In this document: positions 9,019 through 18,561 of the stretch, one piece after another
Position numbering within the stretch: the stretch's first letter is position 1
Layout of the letters: every line of letters starts with the position of its first letter
NCBI GenBank assembly: GCA_964445985.1
Contig: CAYUMU010000001.1
Coordinates: forward strand, 62,001-126,000
DNA from: CAYUMU01 sp964445985
Lineage (GTDB): Bacteria; Planctomycetota; Planctomycetia; Pirellulales; S012-138
Direction of reading: 5' to 3'
Length of the DNA stretch: 64,000 nucleotides
Position numbers and translations under genes: made by a program
The notes under the pieces: generated by a model
Seen by the model: only the letters and a program-made list of their open reading frames with translations
The model's database searches: none
What the model was told of the DNA's origin: nothing

Positions 9019-9996
9019 TTAGCGAGCCAGGAACAACTCCACGTCGTCCACGATCCACGGAGTGGACCAGGTACGGGTGTTGTCGGGGCTGCAAATATTG
9101 AAGAACACCGTTTCAAAATTCTGGGCCTTCATGCTGTAACAAAATCGCGAGGCCAGGTGGTCCGCGGCGGTCAGGTTTTCCACACCTGGCTTGGCATACC
9201 AGTGGATGCGACCATCGGGCGTGAACGACATGCCGAGGGTCCACCAGCCGCTTTGAGTGATGTTGGGGCCGCGAAAATCATGTCCTCGCTCGGTGGCACG
9301 CAGCAAGAAATGGCAGGCGTCTTCCTTGCCCTGCTGATGGGCAGCGGGATCGAAATGGACAAAGAACCCCGGCCAGTAGGCTTCCATGGAGGTGCTGGTG
9401 CGCGAGCCGCCGAAGAGCCCCGCCAGACCGCCAGATTCTTCGGACTTGGTGCGGGGAGCAAACACGCCGGCCCGAACGCCGAAGGTGATGCCTTTGCGCT
9501 TTTCGAAGTCATCGAAAGGCGGCACGAACACACGGACCACGAAGTTGGGCATGCGGTTGACCGAAATCAGCCCTCCCATCCGCGACTGGACGTTCATCAG
9601 CAAGTCGTCTTGCTGCATTTGGCCCGTGGGGCGGTTGGGAATGCCCGTGTCTCGAGACATGATCAGCATCGATCCGGTGCTGCCGGGAAGGCCGCCCGGG
9701 GGCGTGGCGACGCGGCGAAGGTGATCGGGGTTGCCCCGGAGCGCGCTTTCATTCCAGCGGCGATTCTTGGAAAAGCCGCCCGGCATGCGGGTTTGCTCAT
9801 CTTGTTCGTCGCTGGCCTTGGGAAAGTTGTAAATGTATCCCCACTCTGGGTCTTCAAAGTCGTCGCCCACCTGTTCCACCTTTTTGCCCGTGCCAGGAAC
9901 GAGTTGAGCCTGGGCCGCAGTGGCGGCCATCAGGACGGCCGCCGCCACGATGGGGACCGTTGCGAACGAATACATACTGCGATTGTGGATCCGCAT
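9019..9996 (-). CDS. Secreted protein of unknown function
   Basis: A 325-residue protein with a signal peptide ending near ATAAQAQ. The ATG at 9996 has a GGAGG about 10 bases upstream; a 54-base longer frame exists but lacks this. I do not recognise the family. The sequence is rich in beta-prone stretches such as NFVVRVFVPPF, ITFGVRAGVF and GRIHWYAKPG, and it ends with STPWIVDDVELFL. This suggests a jelly-roll (LamG/concanavalin-like) fold, but that is inference. No catalytic residues stand out. It is monocistronic, with a hairpin at 8924-8955 downstream and a gene-free region upstream. Confidence 0.7.
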   Translation of the reverse strand: MRIHNRSMYSFATVPIVAAAVLMAATAAQAQLVPGTGKKVEQVGDDFEDPEWGYIYNFPKASDEQDEQTRMPGGFSKNRRWNESALRGNPDHLRRVATPPGGLPGSTGSMLIMSRDTGIPNRPTGQMQQDDLLMNVQSRMGGLISVNRMPNFVVRVFVPPFDDFEKRKGITFGVRAGVFAPRTKSEESGGLAGLFGGSRTSTSMEAYWPGFFVHFDPAAHQQGKEDACHFLLRATERGHDFRGPNITQSGWWTLGMSFTPDGRIHWYAKPGVENLTAADHLASRFCYSMKAQNFETVFFNICSPDNTRTWSTPWIVDDVELFLAR

Positions 9997-10462
9997 AATT
10001 GTCGTGCCTCCCTGCTTCGAAATTTCGTCTGTGTTGGGAAGAGCGGACATGCTTGTCCACCCTTTGGGGGTGCGATTGATTGGGCCGCGGACGCGAGGCA
10101 GGAGCTAGCGGCAGCGCGCACTCGCAATGGCTGGCTCTCCTCATCTTGCCAGGAACGTGCTGCATGATTCGACGCCCCCCTTGCGGTTAGCACAACCTGT
10201 CGGCCTGGTGCTGTTCGCGCTTGGGGGGATCGTTTGCTCCGCCCGTTGCCCGGTGTTAGTTCATGTCGCTCATTGGTCTCGAGGGGCCGCTATATTTGGC
10301 ACCATCGTTACCAATCGGCGAGCAAGGCGAATCGAATCCACCAAATCGACCGCGATAAACGAAGGTTCCTACCGATCGCCGCCTGGCAATGGCAAATTGG
10401 CGAATGTAAGCCTGCGAACGTGAGTCGGCGGCTTGCTGAGTTGGGCTTTGGCAGATGGACGT
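9997..10462. other. Gene-free stretch upstream of the secreted-protein gene
   Basis: No convincing coding sequence or RNA gene was found here. It should hold the promoter of the minus-strand gene ending at 9019 and the 3' region of the small gene at 10463-10687. The only defined element is the GGAGG ribosome binding site just upstream of 9996. Confidence 0.5.
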
Positions 10463-10687
10463 TCAATGTTCGGACGATGAACCGTCCTCTTGCATGCCTT
10501 CACAATCGCGGCGATCGTCGGGGTGCCAGAGCGGCAGGCCCTTTCGGAGTCGTTCTGCTAGCACATCGAGTTTATGCTTGGAGCCTGGCAGGGATTGGGT
10601 ACAGTCAAAGTTGCGATCTTCTGGAGTCCAATGCGGCTCGAAATCCCATTCCCCCAGCTTAATTGCTTCGAGTACCGACTTTGGCAC
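10463..10687 (-). CDS. Small conserved planctomycete-type protein (74 aa)
   Basis: It starts with GTG at 10687, preceded by AAGGAG with 8-base spacing, which supports real translation. The protein is soluble and acidic/basic mixed, with motifs IKLGEWDFEP, LPGSKHKLDVLAERL and GLPLWHPDDRRD. From memory this layout (WDFEP near the start, a PGS/T-K-L-VLAER helix, LPLWHPxDR near the end) is a recurrent small protein of planctomycetes with no assigned function. There is no signal peptide, membrane segment or metal motif. It stands alone between two gene-free stretches. Confidence 0.7.
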   Translation of the reverse strand: MPKSVLEAIKLGEWDFEPHWTPEDRNFDCTQSLPGSKHKLDVLAERLRKGLPLWHPDDRRDCEGMQEDGSSSEH

Positions 10688-11368
10688 TTTTCAATCTCCT
10701 TATCCGGGTAGAACCGAACCGACTGCGATCCAGCCGGTTATTTGACAACGGCCGGCTTCTCTATCCGTTTCTCGGCGAAAATGCGAACTCAACAGACGCC
10801 AACTTGGTGGGCAGAGCCACCGAGCCCCAGCCGGGTAACCGCTTCTGACTTGAGCATGCGCGTAACGAGCTTGTGACTTAAGTGCAGTGGTTCCTGCGAA
10901 CCGCAGAGGAACCGCTGCAGCCAAACTCCATTGACGGTTTACCCGCGTGGGGAGACTTACTTCTTACCGCTAAGACCGCGAAACGCGTGTCGAATTGAAC
11001 CCAAGCTCACCTCTTGGTTGGCATGGACCGCGGAAGCGGACCTGGGTTGCCTGTTTATGTACATCTGGCGTGGGGATGTCAAGAAAATGTTGTGTAGCAG
11101 TTGTAGGGCTGCAAAGGGAATCGACCCTGTGGCATATCGTTCGGAACGACGCGTGCCTTGCTGTCAGCAATGAATTCGCAAGATACAAATCGTTACCTGG
11201 GCACAGTTACGGGGTACAATCCGTTGGGGGACTGTTACGCGTCCCCATAGAAACGAGTGCTCGCACCGTGGTGTTCAAGCGATTTTTTGCGTGGCTGAAT
11301 TCGATGAAGTCGGCCAGGCTGCTCTCCTGTGAATTGCTGGCGGCGCGAGAACTATTGAGGAAATTGCC
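10688..11368. other. Gene-free stretch with one strong hairpin
   Basis: No frame here has both a plausible start and recognisable protein character. The region contains the hairpin at 10884-10918 and presumably the promoter of the BON-domain gene at 11369. I see no tRNA or rRNA. Confidence 0.5.
10884..10918. repeat. Strong imperfect inverted repeat (hairpin)
   Basis: Left arm 10884-10898 pairs with 10902-10918 around a 3-base AAC loop. There are about 15 paired bases, including one possible G-U pair, and a 2-base bulge in the right arm. No T tract follows on either strand, so it does not look like a standard terminator. It may be a structured RNA, a REP-type repeat or a protein-binding palindrome. 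Confidence 0.5.
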
Positions 11369-12079
11369 ATGATTGCTCGCCTTGTGTGTTGTTTGACCGC
11401 CGGATGCTTGGCCTTGGTTAGCGCCTCTCATGCGCTGGCGCAGTTTCCCCAAGGAGCTGGGGGCGGCGGACTGAGCGCGGGAGGTGGCACGTCCTCGGGT
11501 TCCGGAACCTTTGGCGCGCGCACGCTGGGTGGCAATTTGAGTGCTCGTAGCGGCACGATGTTCGGCAGCGGCGGCACGGCGGCCGGCGCTACGCAGCAAG
11601 ATACTCAAGCGGGGCAAATATCGGGCAATGAGCGCTTTGTGCGCGACAACCGCCAGGGCCAGTTTGTCGGGGCAGACACGGCCGACACCAGCCAGATTGG
11701 CGGGTTTGGGAATGCCGCGGCAAATTTTTTGCGTGGTCCCACGGGGCAAGCGGCTCGCGACGCCAATCAGGCGAATCAAAACACCCAGGTCAAACGTCCC
11801 TATCGAACGACCATGCAAGTGGGTTTTGGCTACAGTTTGCCGCCAGCAAGCGAGTTGGCTGCCAAGCTCACGAGCCGTCTTGACCGCGCGAGACTGGCCC
11901 CGCTACCAGATTCCTTTGAGGTGCGGATTCAAGGCCAGACTGCCATTTTACGTGGTGTGGTGCCCACGGACCATGCGCGCGTTCTAGCGGAACAATTGGC
12001 GCTCCTAGAGCCCGGGATTGGGCGGGTCGATAACCAACTGGTGGTGGCGCCTGCGTTGCCACCTGCCCGGCAAGATTAG
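11369..12079 (+). CDS. Secreted BON-domain protein
   Basis: A 236-residue exported protein. The ATG at 11369 follows GAGG with 8-base spacing and opens a signal peptide ending near HALAQ. Residues 27-75 are a Gly/Ser-rich low-complexity linker. Residues about 159-228 form a BON domain, with LAAKLTSRL, FEVRIQGQTAILRGVVP and RVDNQLVV matching its alpha-beta pattern. BON domains bind membranes or peptidoglycan and occur in OsmY and in secretin-associated proteins. The large secretin gene nearby makes a cell-envelope role likely (inference). Its last 211 bases overlap the opposite-strand lipoprotein gene, an unusual arrangement. Confidence 0.78.
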   Translation: MIARLVCCLTAGCLALVSASHALAQFPQGAGGGGLSAGGGTSSGSGTFGARTLGGNLSARSGTMFGSGGTAAGATQQDTQAGQISGNERFVRDNRQGQFVGADTADTSQIGGFGNAAANFLRGPTGQAARDANQANQNTQVKRPYRTTMQVGFGYSLPPASELAAKLTSRLDRARLAPLPDSFEVRIQGQTAILRGVVPTDHARVLAEQLALLEPGIGRVDNQLVVAPALPPARQD

Positions 12080-13136
12080 GCACGATCGGGATCAGCCCGC
12101 CCGCGGATTGCGAGGGATCCATTGAACTGACCGAGGTCGATGAACCGCGATAGCTCGGCTGCGCTTGCCCTGGGTAGCCTGGCGTGGAGCGCGAGCGGAA
12201 TTGCGATAAAGTCGGCGTCATGGTTGCCTGCCCCGCTGAGTTGCCCGGGGGGCGATGCGATACCGTGGTGGTGTAGCCTGCTGCCTGATGGGCCGTTTGT
12301 GGTTGTGTTCCCTGCCACGCCTGGTTGCGATCAGCAGGATTTGCGCCCCAGTTGGCGGCCCCCGCGTTTACCGCTGGCGCCGCTCCGTAAGTGGCCTCGC
12401 TGCTGGACGTTTTCGGTGTGCCCGTATTGAATCGCGACGGCAGATCGATGGTGGTGGTCTTCATGCGGGTTTGCACGGTGCCTGGCGGAAGATCGAGCCC
12501 ACCGCCTGGGTAAGGCTGGACTGGCTCTTGATAGTCAACCAGTCTCGCCGTGGGCGTCTCGTCCGACATTTGCATATTGCGAGTTGGCCCCTTCAATCGG
12601 TATTTCAACTTCTCTGCCAGGGGAGCATCGCGGCCAGGCAGACTATGGTGGGTTTGCTCGCTGATGATCGTCTCTCCGCCCGAAATGGGAGTGAACCGGG
12701 TGACCAGCGTAATCTGCAATTGAGGTCCGCCCGTTTCATCCCAGGGCAACCAGAAGCTGTAGGAGTGCCCCAACGGCTTCTTGGGGCTGTAATGCTCTTT
12801 GAACTGCTCGGGTGTGAACACATATTTTCGATCGGGCTTGGTATCGACCGCTTCGCGTCCATCTTCAACAAAAGCGTAGACCTCGAGGGTGCCGGCAGTC
12901 TTCGTAGGCTTTTCGCTGCCCGCGTAGAAGAATACGCGCCCGCCAAATCCGCGGATGGAGGGCTGACCCTCCTGGTGAAGAATGGTGTCTTGCCACATCC
13001 CCACCACGCGCATGGCCGAGCCGAACTCACCGTTCTTGCCGGCGCCCCAGGGGATATTGCGCTGCATATCGAACTGGTTGCAGCCGCTGCTCATTGCGAG
13101 GAGCAGCCATCCGAACCATGATCTTCCCAACCGCAT
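11868..13136 (-). CDS. Putative lipoprotein with Pro/Thr/Ser-rich C-terminal half
   Basis: A 422-residue protein. The ATG at 13136 follows AAAGGA with 7-base spacing and gives a lipoprotein-type signal with a lipobox-like SSGC around residue 18. Residues about 25-200 look folded, with RGFGGRVFFYAG, LEVYAFVEDG and SYSFWLPWDETGG; the rest is low-complexity and rich in Pro, Gly, Thr, Ser and Gln. I do not recognise the family. It is the gene after the secretin on the same strand (268-base gap). About the last 70 codons run antisense through the BON domain of the convergent gene; a stop codon in another frame at 12076-12078 hints at a frameshift near the end. Confidence 0.65.
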   Translation of the reverse strand: MRLGRSWFGWLLLAMSSGCNQFDMQRNIPWGAGKNGEFGSAMRVVGMWQDTILHQEGQPSIRGFGGRVFFYAGSEKPTKTAGTLEVYAFVEDGREAVDTKPDRKYVFTPEQFKEHYSPKKPLGHSYSFWLPWDETGGPQLQITLVTRFTPISGGETIISEQTHHSLPGRDAPLAEKLKYRLKGPTRNMQMSDETPTARLVDYQEPVQPYPGGGLDLPPGTVQTRMKTTTIDLPSRFNTGTPKTSSSEATYGAAPAVNAGAANWGANPADRNQAWQGTQPQTAHQAAGYTTTVSHRPPGNSAGQATMTPTLSQFRSRSTPGYPGQAQPSYRGSSTSVSSMDPSQSAGGLIPIVPNLAGQVATQAPPPVGYRPAQSRALGAPIVPLERAHGPWAPHHVKWQSGLESAPQRNLVAGPVSRGQDGS

Positions 13137-13404
13137 CGCAGAATCCTTTCTCGGACGTGGTGGTCTGCCTTCGCCTTGACCTCCGCCAAGCACGTTGGCC
13201 ATGGCGAAAGCTCGAGGTGAATTGCAAGGTCGAAGCATGCTGTCTGTCGTGTTGATCTCTGTGTTGCCGCGTTTCAGCGAACCGTGCATGAGGCGGCCGT
13301 GTTAAATGTGCGAAGCAGTCTCTGGTTTCTTGTTCGTTATCATCTCTGCAAGCTGCAAAGAACTTTAATGCCTCAGCGTCTGCTTGCGGTTTACCCGCGT
13401 TAGG

Positions 13405-16400
13405 TTATCGTTGTTGTGACGGAGACGCGGTTGTTGTTCGCCAGGCCGAAGTGGCTTCGACGGACTGGGTTTCGCGACGCTGCCAAGGCCGATCGGACCC
13501 ACTCGGCGCTGCCGAAGGAAAGGGTCGCGCGCCATGGGTAGACGGAGGCGGCCCCAATCCCACCGCCGGTTGCACGGCGGGCGGTGCGTTGTTAGGTGGC
13601 GGTTGATTCCACTGGGGAAGTCCGCTTTGTGCCGGCCCATGCCAGGTCGCCGGTTGCACCTGCACTGGCAGGAGTTGCGCGGGCGGGCTCTGTGCCGGTG
13701 AAGTCGCGGCGGGCATCATTCTTGTTGGCAACTGCGGCTGTTGGGCGGCATGACCTGTCGGACTTACCCGTGGCAACGGACGCAACGGTCCTGGTGGCTG
13801 AGGCCGGGGCGGAGGCAGCGGAGAGCCATCAGGAACGGCATCCAGTTCGCTTGGCGTGAGCTTGCCGGCGGGCACCTCTTCAGGGCGACCACTAGGATTC
13901 ACGTGTGGATAAATAATGGGGATTTCGGGTTCTTCCCACGCATCGCCTCGTCCGCGAATCCCGGCATCGCCATGCAAGTCGCGCACGTCGGACAGCACCC
14001 AGTGCATCCGCGACGACTCCACCTGCTTGATGAGTTCCATATCGGCTTCGTCGCGAACCACGCGCGGAGTGAGAATGATCAACAGCTCGGTACGCTGCTG
14101 CACGTTGGCGTCGTAACGGAACAGGTGGCCCAGCACCGGAATCGAAGCCAGCAGCGGCACCCGGCGGTGGGTTTGAGCCTTGGTCTTGGTGATCAGCCCG
14201 CCCAGCACGATGGTTTGGCCACTAATGGCGCTCACGGTGGATTGGGCCAAAGTGGTGTTGATTCGCGGGGAACGAATGACGTCGCCGGTGGGCAAAACCG
14301 AAACGGGGATGCCTTCGGACTCAGGACCGACCTCCGACTTTTCCACGTCGATTTCCATGACGACCAGGCCATCGGGACTGATGCGGGGGGTAACGCCAAG
14401 AATCAAACCGACATTCTGCTGCGCGCCCAACTGGTTGGTTTGGATGCCCGTGGCCTGATCGAAGGTGGTTGCGGTAATCAACTGCACGCGCTGGCCCACC
14501 TGAATGAAGGCCGGTTGGTTGTCGAGCGTCATTACTTGGGGACGAGAGAGCACATCGAGCCGGCGGCATTCCTGCAGAGCGCGAATCAGGATGCTGATGC
14601 TTTCATTGCTGGCCGAAAGCACCAGGCCGCCATAGCCGAGCTGACTATTCACGCGTCCGACCGAGAAACTACTGAGGGCCTGGCCGCCCACCTTATTGGA
14701 GGTGTTTCGCGAAAAGTCGCTGCCGCTGTTGCCGATGGGCTGGTTATTAAACAAGTAGCCCGGCGCCATCGACGCACCTTGAATGATTTGGTTGGTGGCA
14801 GTAACGACCGTGTTGCCTTGCGGCGTTTGCGTGCTGTTGGTGGTCGTGATCAAGTCGCCCAGCAAGCTGCGATCGAAGAGGATCGAGTCCTGTAGGCCGA
14901 GTTCCACGCCGAATTCGTCGGTGTTGTTCAATTGCACTTCGCCAATCAGCACTTGGATCATCACCATGGGTGGACGGCGATCGAGCTCGTCAATGATGCG
15001 GCGGATTTCGTCAAAGTACCGGGGAGTGGCGGTGACAATCAGGCTGTTGGTCACAGGCTCGCCCACCACGACCACTTCTTCTTGAATTTGCTGGAAGGCG
15101 CTGCGCACCCCCTGTTGTTGCACGGCCCGCTCGGCTTGCAATAGTTGGTTGATGCTATTGGCCACGTCGAGCGACGGGGCGTTTTTCAATCGATAAACCT
15201 GAGTTTCCCGTTCACGCACGTCGCTCTCATCGAGGCGAAGCAGGATCGCCTCGACAATGGTCAGATCCGAGGAACTGCCCGTGGCGAGAATGGAGTTCGT
15301 GCGGTTATCAACGGCAAACCTCAGCGGCACGATCGATCCATCGGACTGAATGCTGGCGCCTTGCGTGCCGAACTGTCCGCCGCCAAACTGACCCGCGTTG
15401 GTCGCCTGGCCAAATAGCGCCGAGAGCATGCTTACCAGGCTTTCAGCGTCACCATTGAGAATGGTGAACACTTTGATCTGGGACGTGGCGCCGGGAATGT
15501 TATCGAGTTGCTCAATCAGCGCCTCGATCAGCGGCATGCTGTCCGCGGGAGCCCGCACCAGCACCGAGTTGGCTCGGGCATCGGCCGTGACTTGCACTTC
15601 GGTCAGAATGCCAGAACGCAGAATTTTACGCTCGCGGGCATCTAACGTCATCAATCGCAACACGGCCGAACGCTGCGCCTGCTGTTGCTGACCTTGCTGC
15701 CCTAACCCCTGCTGGCCGGGCAATTGCGGCCCAATTTGCTGCCCCTGGCCGGCAGCGCCTACGCCGGTGATCGCGGCTTGCAGCACGGCCGCCAACTCTT
15801 CGGCCAGCGAGTTGCGTAGTTGGAAAACCCGCAAGGTTAGCTCCGAAGGGGAACTGTCGACATCAATGCGATTGAGCAAGCTGGCGATCTCGGCCAGGTC
15901 GCGAGGGCTGGCCCGCACAATCAAGGCATTGGTGCGAAAGTCGGGGATCACGTTGACCCGCGGAAACAACCCTTGCAGTTGCGTTTGTTGTTGATTTTGC
16001 TGCTGCTGGCCAGGCCCGGCAGTTGCGCCGTAAAATTGTTGCAGCGTAGTGGCGGCTGCCTGAGCCGAGGCGAACTTGAGCTTGAAAACTTCAAATTGGG
16101 CATCGGGCACCGCCGGCACATCGAGCCGTTTGATCAACTCCAAGGCTGCCTGCACGCTGGCAGGTGGTCCCACCAACAGTAGCGCGTTAGGGTCGATCAG
16201 CGGCGTAATGCTCACGCGGCCTTTGCGAGTGGCATAAACCGAGTCGTAAAGTTGAGTCACGATCGTCGCCAGCGATTCGCCATTCACGTATTGAAGTGGA
16301 TAAACTTCGATCAGCGGCTCGGTCTCTAAACTCGTCTCTTCAATTTGCTGAATGATTTTTACCAACCGATCGACGTCGTCTTTCGAGCCCCGCAATACAA

Positions 16401-17721
16401 TCACTCCCAGGTCTTCCAGAACTTCCACCTGCACCGGTCCTACCAGGGCCGACGTGTCGGGCCGCTGCGGGAGCGGCACAATTGCCTCGCCCGTATTAGG
16501 AAGCGCTGGCGCCGCGGCGGATCCGGCGGTTGTCCCGGCGCCGCCTTGACCATTGACCGCCGGCGGAAGTTGCGGCCCAGGGAAAGTCGGTTGGGCAGCG
16601 TTGCCCGGTTGCGAGGGGGCAGGCGGCTGGTTGTTTCCGGCTCCCGGCTGAAACAAATGGGCCACGAACCGGGATGAGCGAACTTCTTCTTGCGCTGCCC
16701 GGCGCATCGCATCACTATGCTGCTTGGCTTGCTGTAGCATCGTCGCCACTTGAATGACCTTGGCGGGCGACGAAGCCCCCAGCGGCATCACTTGCGTGCG
16801 AACCGGAGATTGCCCTTGGGACGAACCTTCCAGCAAAGCCAACAAGCGAGCGCAACGTTCGCTCGACTCGCGGGGACCATGAATGGCCACCTGGTTGCTG
16901 AGCTGATCGAACTCAATTCGCAATCGAACTTGCGGCCCCATTTCGAGGGTGTACATCGCCACATCGCGATTGCTGCTCGACGCCAACTGCAGGCGAGTAC
17001 CCCACAACTCTTGCAGGCGGCGCTGCATTTGATCCGAGGGAATTCGCAACTGCAGGATTTGGCCCCCGCCCACGCTGGCGGTCAGCAGTCCAAAATTTGC
17101 GCCTTGGGGTGACTGTGGAGCCGGCATATCCAGATTGGGCTGCCCGCCAAGCCTGATAGGTCTAGTGGCCGTTGCCGGTCCACTCGCTGCCAGCCCGGCT
17201 GGTGCTGAAGCTGCGCCAGAGGCAGCCATGGACTTGACGCCCAAGAATCGGCCAATCTCTGCTTGCACGTCGGCAGGGGCCACAATCAACAACTGTGCAT
17301 TGCGGCCATCGCTCGCCACCCGAGCGCCATGGGGACCAAATTGAGCCCGCACGGCCTCGCCCATCTGTTCCAACTGGTCGGCGGGGGCAGGATAAGTTTG
17401 CAGCGTGGGCGGAACGACGCTCGCCGCCGTGGGCTGATCCAGGGCCTGCAGTGTCTGACGCACCAATTGCTGCACGGAATCGTCGCCGTGAACAACCAGC
17501 GCATTCTGAGGCACATCAACGGACACCTCGCCTCGGAGGGCCGAGTGATCCATGAGTTGCAAGACAATTTGCTGGGCATCTTGCGCTGCAACGTGACGCA
17601 ACACATACCCCTGAGTCGGGGCAGCCGGTTGCGCCAAGGCTATCGAAGCGAGGTCGCTCACGCCAACCAATAGCAGCGCTAGCAACGTCGCCGATTCCAA
17701 TCGTGCTTTACGATTCAACAT
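13405..17721 (-). CDS. Giant type II/III-type secretin (GspD-like)
   Basis: A 1438-residue outer-membrane secretin; GspD/PulD proteins are usually 600-750. A signal peptide spans residues 1-30. It is followed by N-domain-like blocks, at least five of the repeating pattern VFxLxxxxAxxxAxxL...NALIVxxxPxxL, spread over roughly residues 35-900 with Gln/Pro-rich linkers. The secretin core is near 900-1240 and contains the signature VPLLASIPVLGHLF and the closing sequence RTELLIILTPRVV. A proline-rich tail of about 190 residues ends the protein. Secretins form the outer-membrane pore of type II secretion or type IV pilus machines. No GspE/F/G-type partner lies in this window. Confidence 0.9.
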   Translation of the reverse strand: MLNRKARLESATLLALLLVGVSDLASIALAQPAAPTQGYVLRHVAAQDAQQIVLQLMDHSALRGEVSVDVPQNALVVHGDDSVQQLVRQTLQALDQPTAASVVPPTLQTYPAPADQLEQMGEAVRAQFGPHGARVASDGRNAQLLIVAPADVQAEIGRFLGVKSMAASGAASAPAGLAASGPATATRPIRLGGQPNLDMPAPQSPQGANFGLLTASVGGGQILQLRIPSDQMQRRLQELWGTRLQLASSSNRDVAMYTLEMGPQVRLRIEFDQLSNQVAIHGPRESSERCARLLALLEGSSQGQSPVRTQVMPLGASSPAKVIQVATMLQQAKQHSDAMRRAAQEEVRSSRFVAHLFQPGAGNNQPPAPSQPGNAAQPTFPGPQLPPAVNGQGGAGTTAGSAAAPALPNTGEAIVPLPQRPDTSALVGPVQVEVLEDLGVIVLRGSKDDVDRLVKIIQQIEETSLETEPLIEVYPLQYVNGESLATIVTQLYDSVYATRKGRVSITPLIDPNALLLVGPPASVQAALELIKRLDVPAVPDAQFEVFKLKFASAQAAATTLQQFYGATAGPGQQQQNQQQTQLQGLFPRVNVIPDFRTNALIVRASPRDLAEIASLLNRIDVDSSPSELTLRVFQLRNSLAEELAAVLQAAITGVGAAGQGQQIGPQLPGQQGLGQQGQQQQAQRSAVLRLMTLDARERKILRSGILTEVQVTADARANSVLVRAPADSMPLIEALIEQLDNIPGATSQIKVFTILNGDAESLVSMLSALFGQATNAGQFGGGQFGTQGASIQSDGSIVPLRFAVDNRTNSILATGSSSDLTIVEAILLRLDESDVRERETQVYRLKNAPSLDVANSINQLLQAERAVQQQGVRSAFQQIQEEVVVVGEPVTNSLIVTATPRYFDEIRRIIDELDRRPPMVMIQVLIGEVQLNNTDEFGVELGLQDSILFDRSLLGDLITTTNSTQTPQGNTVVTATNQIIQGASMAPGYLFNNQPIGNSGSDFSRNTSNKVGGQALSSFSVGRVNSQLGYGGLVLSASNESISILIRALQECRRLDVLSRPQVMTLDNQPAFIQVGQRVQLITATTFDQATGIQTNQLGAQQNVGLILGVTPRISPDGLVVMEIDVEKSEVGPESEGIPVSVLPTGDVIRSPRINTTLAQSTVSAISGQTIVLGGLITKTKAQTHRRVPLLASIPVLGHLFRYDANVQQRTELLIILTPRVVRDEADMELIKQVESSRMHWVLSDVRDLHGDAGIRGRGDAWEEPEIPIIYPHVNPSGRPEEVPAGKLTPSELDAVPDGSPLPPPRPQPPGPLRPLPRVSPTGHAAQQPQLPTRMMPAATSPAQSPPAQLLPVQVQPATWHGPAQSGLPQWNQPPPNNAPPAVQPAVGLGPPPSTHGARPFPSAAPSGSDRPWQRRETQSVEATSAWRTTTASPSQQR

Positions 17722-18208
17722 CGAAAACTCATTTCTCAGGGCGCCCCCCCTGGAACTGAGTCAGCCAACGCAGAGCCATCGGCTCCAAGGCGAAACACTC
17801 TGCGTGGTCTGTCTAATCGGCATCGCTCATCCAATTCTCCAGTTAACTGATCGAAATCCCTGAGCCAACCAAAGTTTCTCTAACGAGAACCGTTTGAAAA
17901 TATGTCAATCCTCGTGGTACGACTCGACGGTTCCGCGCGTGTCAAGATCATCTTCCCAATCCAGCTTACTTGCTGATAATTCAGGCAAACCACCCCACCT
18001 TGAATATTGGGTTTGATTCTTCGGAGCCTTCGGCATATGGTTTGCCACCTTTCATTTCCCAAGATTCTTCCGTCTCATACCCAGCTTGCTCGCAACCTCG
18101 ACAGCAATGCAAGCTGCCATATAGCGACGCCTTGCATGGTTCGAATGCGGATTTTTGGCGGAGAATTGGCTTCGGTTCGAAGCGCACCACAAAAGGATCC
18201 TGTCTCTT
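17722..18208. other. Divergent intergenic region, secretin / small lipoprotein
   Basis: No gene is supported here. Both flanking genes read outward, so it should carry two promoters. I could not place convincing -35/-10 pairs. Confidence 0.45.
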
Positions 18209-18385
18209 ATGAAACACTTCTTCCGTGTCAACGCGTTGTTGCTGCTGCTTCCCCTGGGCTGCGCTCATCGCCCTGTTTGCCCAGCCCAGTGCTGGTCACC
18301 ATCCCCGGCCTGTGGTGTTCCCGCATGTCCTTCCCCCTGCGCGCCGATCATTCAGAATTCGGCGCCGGTGACCTACGGTCCGTAG
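18209..18385 (+). CDS. Small Cys/Pro-rich lipoprotein (58 aa)
   Basis: The ATG at 18209 lies about 10 bases after AAAAGGA. The product starts with a basic residue pair and a hydrophobic run, and its lipobox LPLGC would be cleaved before Cys near residue 18. The mature part is about 40 residues, rich in Cys (five) and Pro (VCPAQC, PACGVPACPSPCAP). It has no family I recognise. Short Cys/Pro-rich lipoproteins of this kind are common in planctomycetes. The lipobox and spacing make it more than a random frame, but the size leaves doubt. Confidence 0.5.
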   Translation: MKHFFRVNALLLLLPLGCAHRPVCPAQCWSPSPACGVPACPSPCAPIIQNSAPVTYGP

Positions 18386-18561
18386 AGGGCCTCCAATCAA
18401 GGAAATCGTGGGCATGCAGCGAGCATGGCGAGGCCTGCCTGCACTGCTAGCCTCCGGTCCCGATTGGTGGGGCGCGGCCCCCGTTTCAATTCGCCTCCCC
18501 TTGCGTTAAACTGCGCGCCCAAAGCCTTCCATTTGTGTCGCGGATAAGGGGGAAATACCGG

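Noticed and set aside
8974..10167. A 397-codon plus-strand open frame
   Set aside because: It is antisense to the secreted protein at 9019-9996, which has a signal peptide and GGAGG. The plus-strand frame lacks both and has shadow composition.
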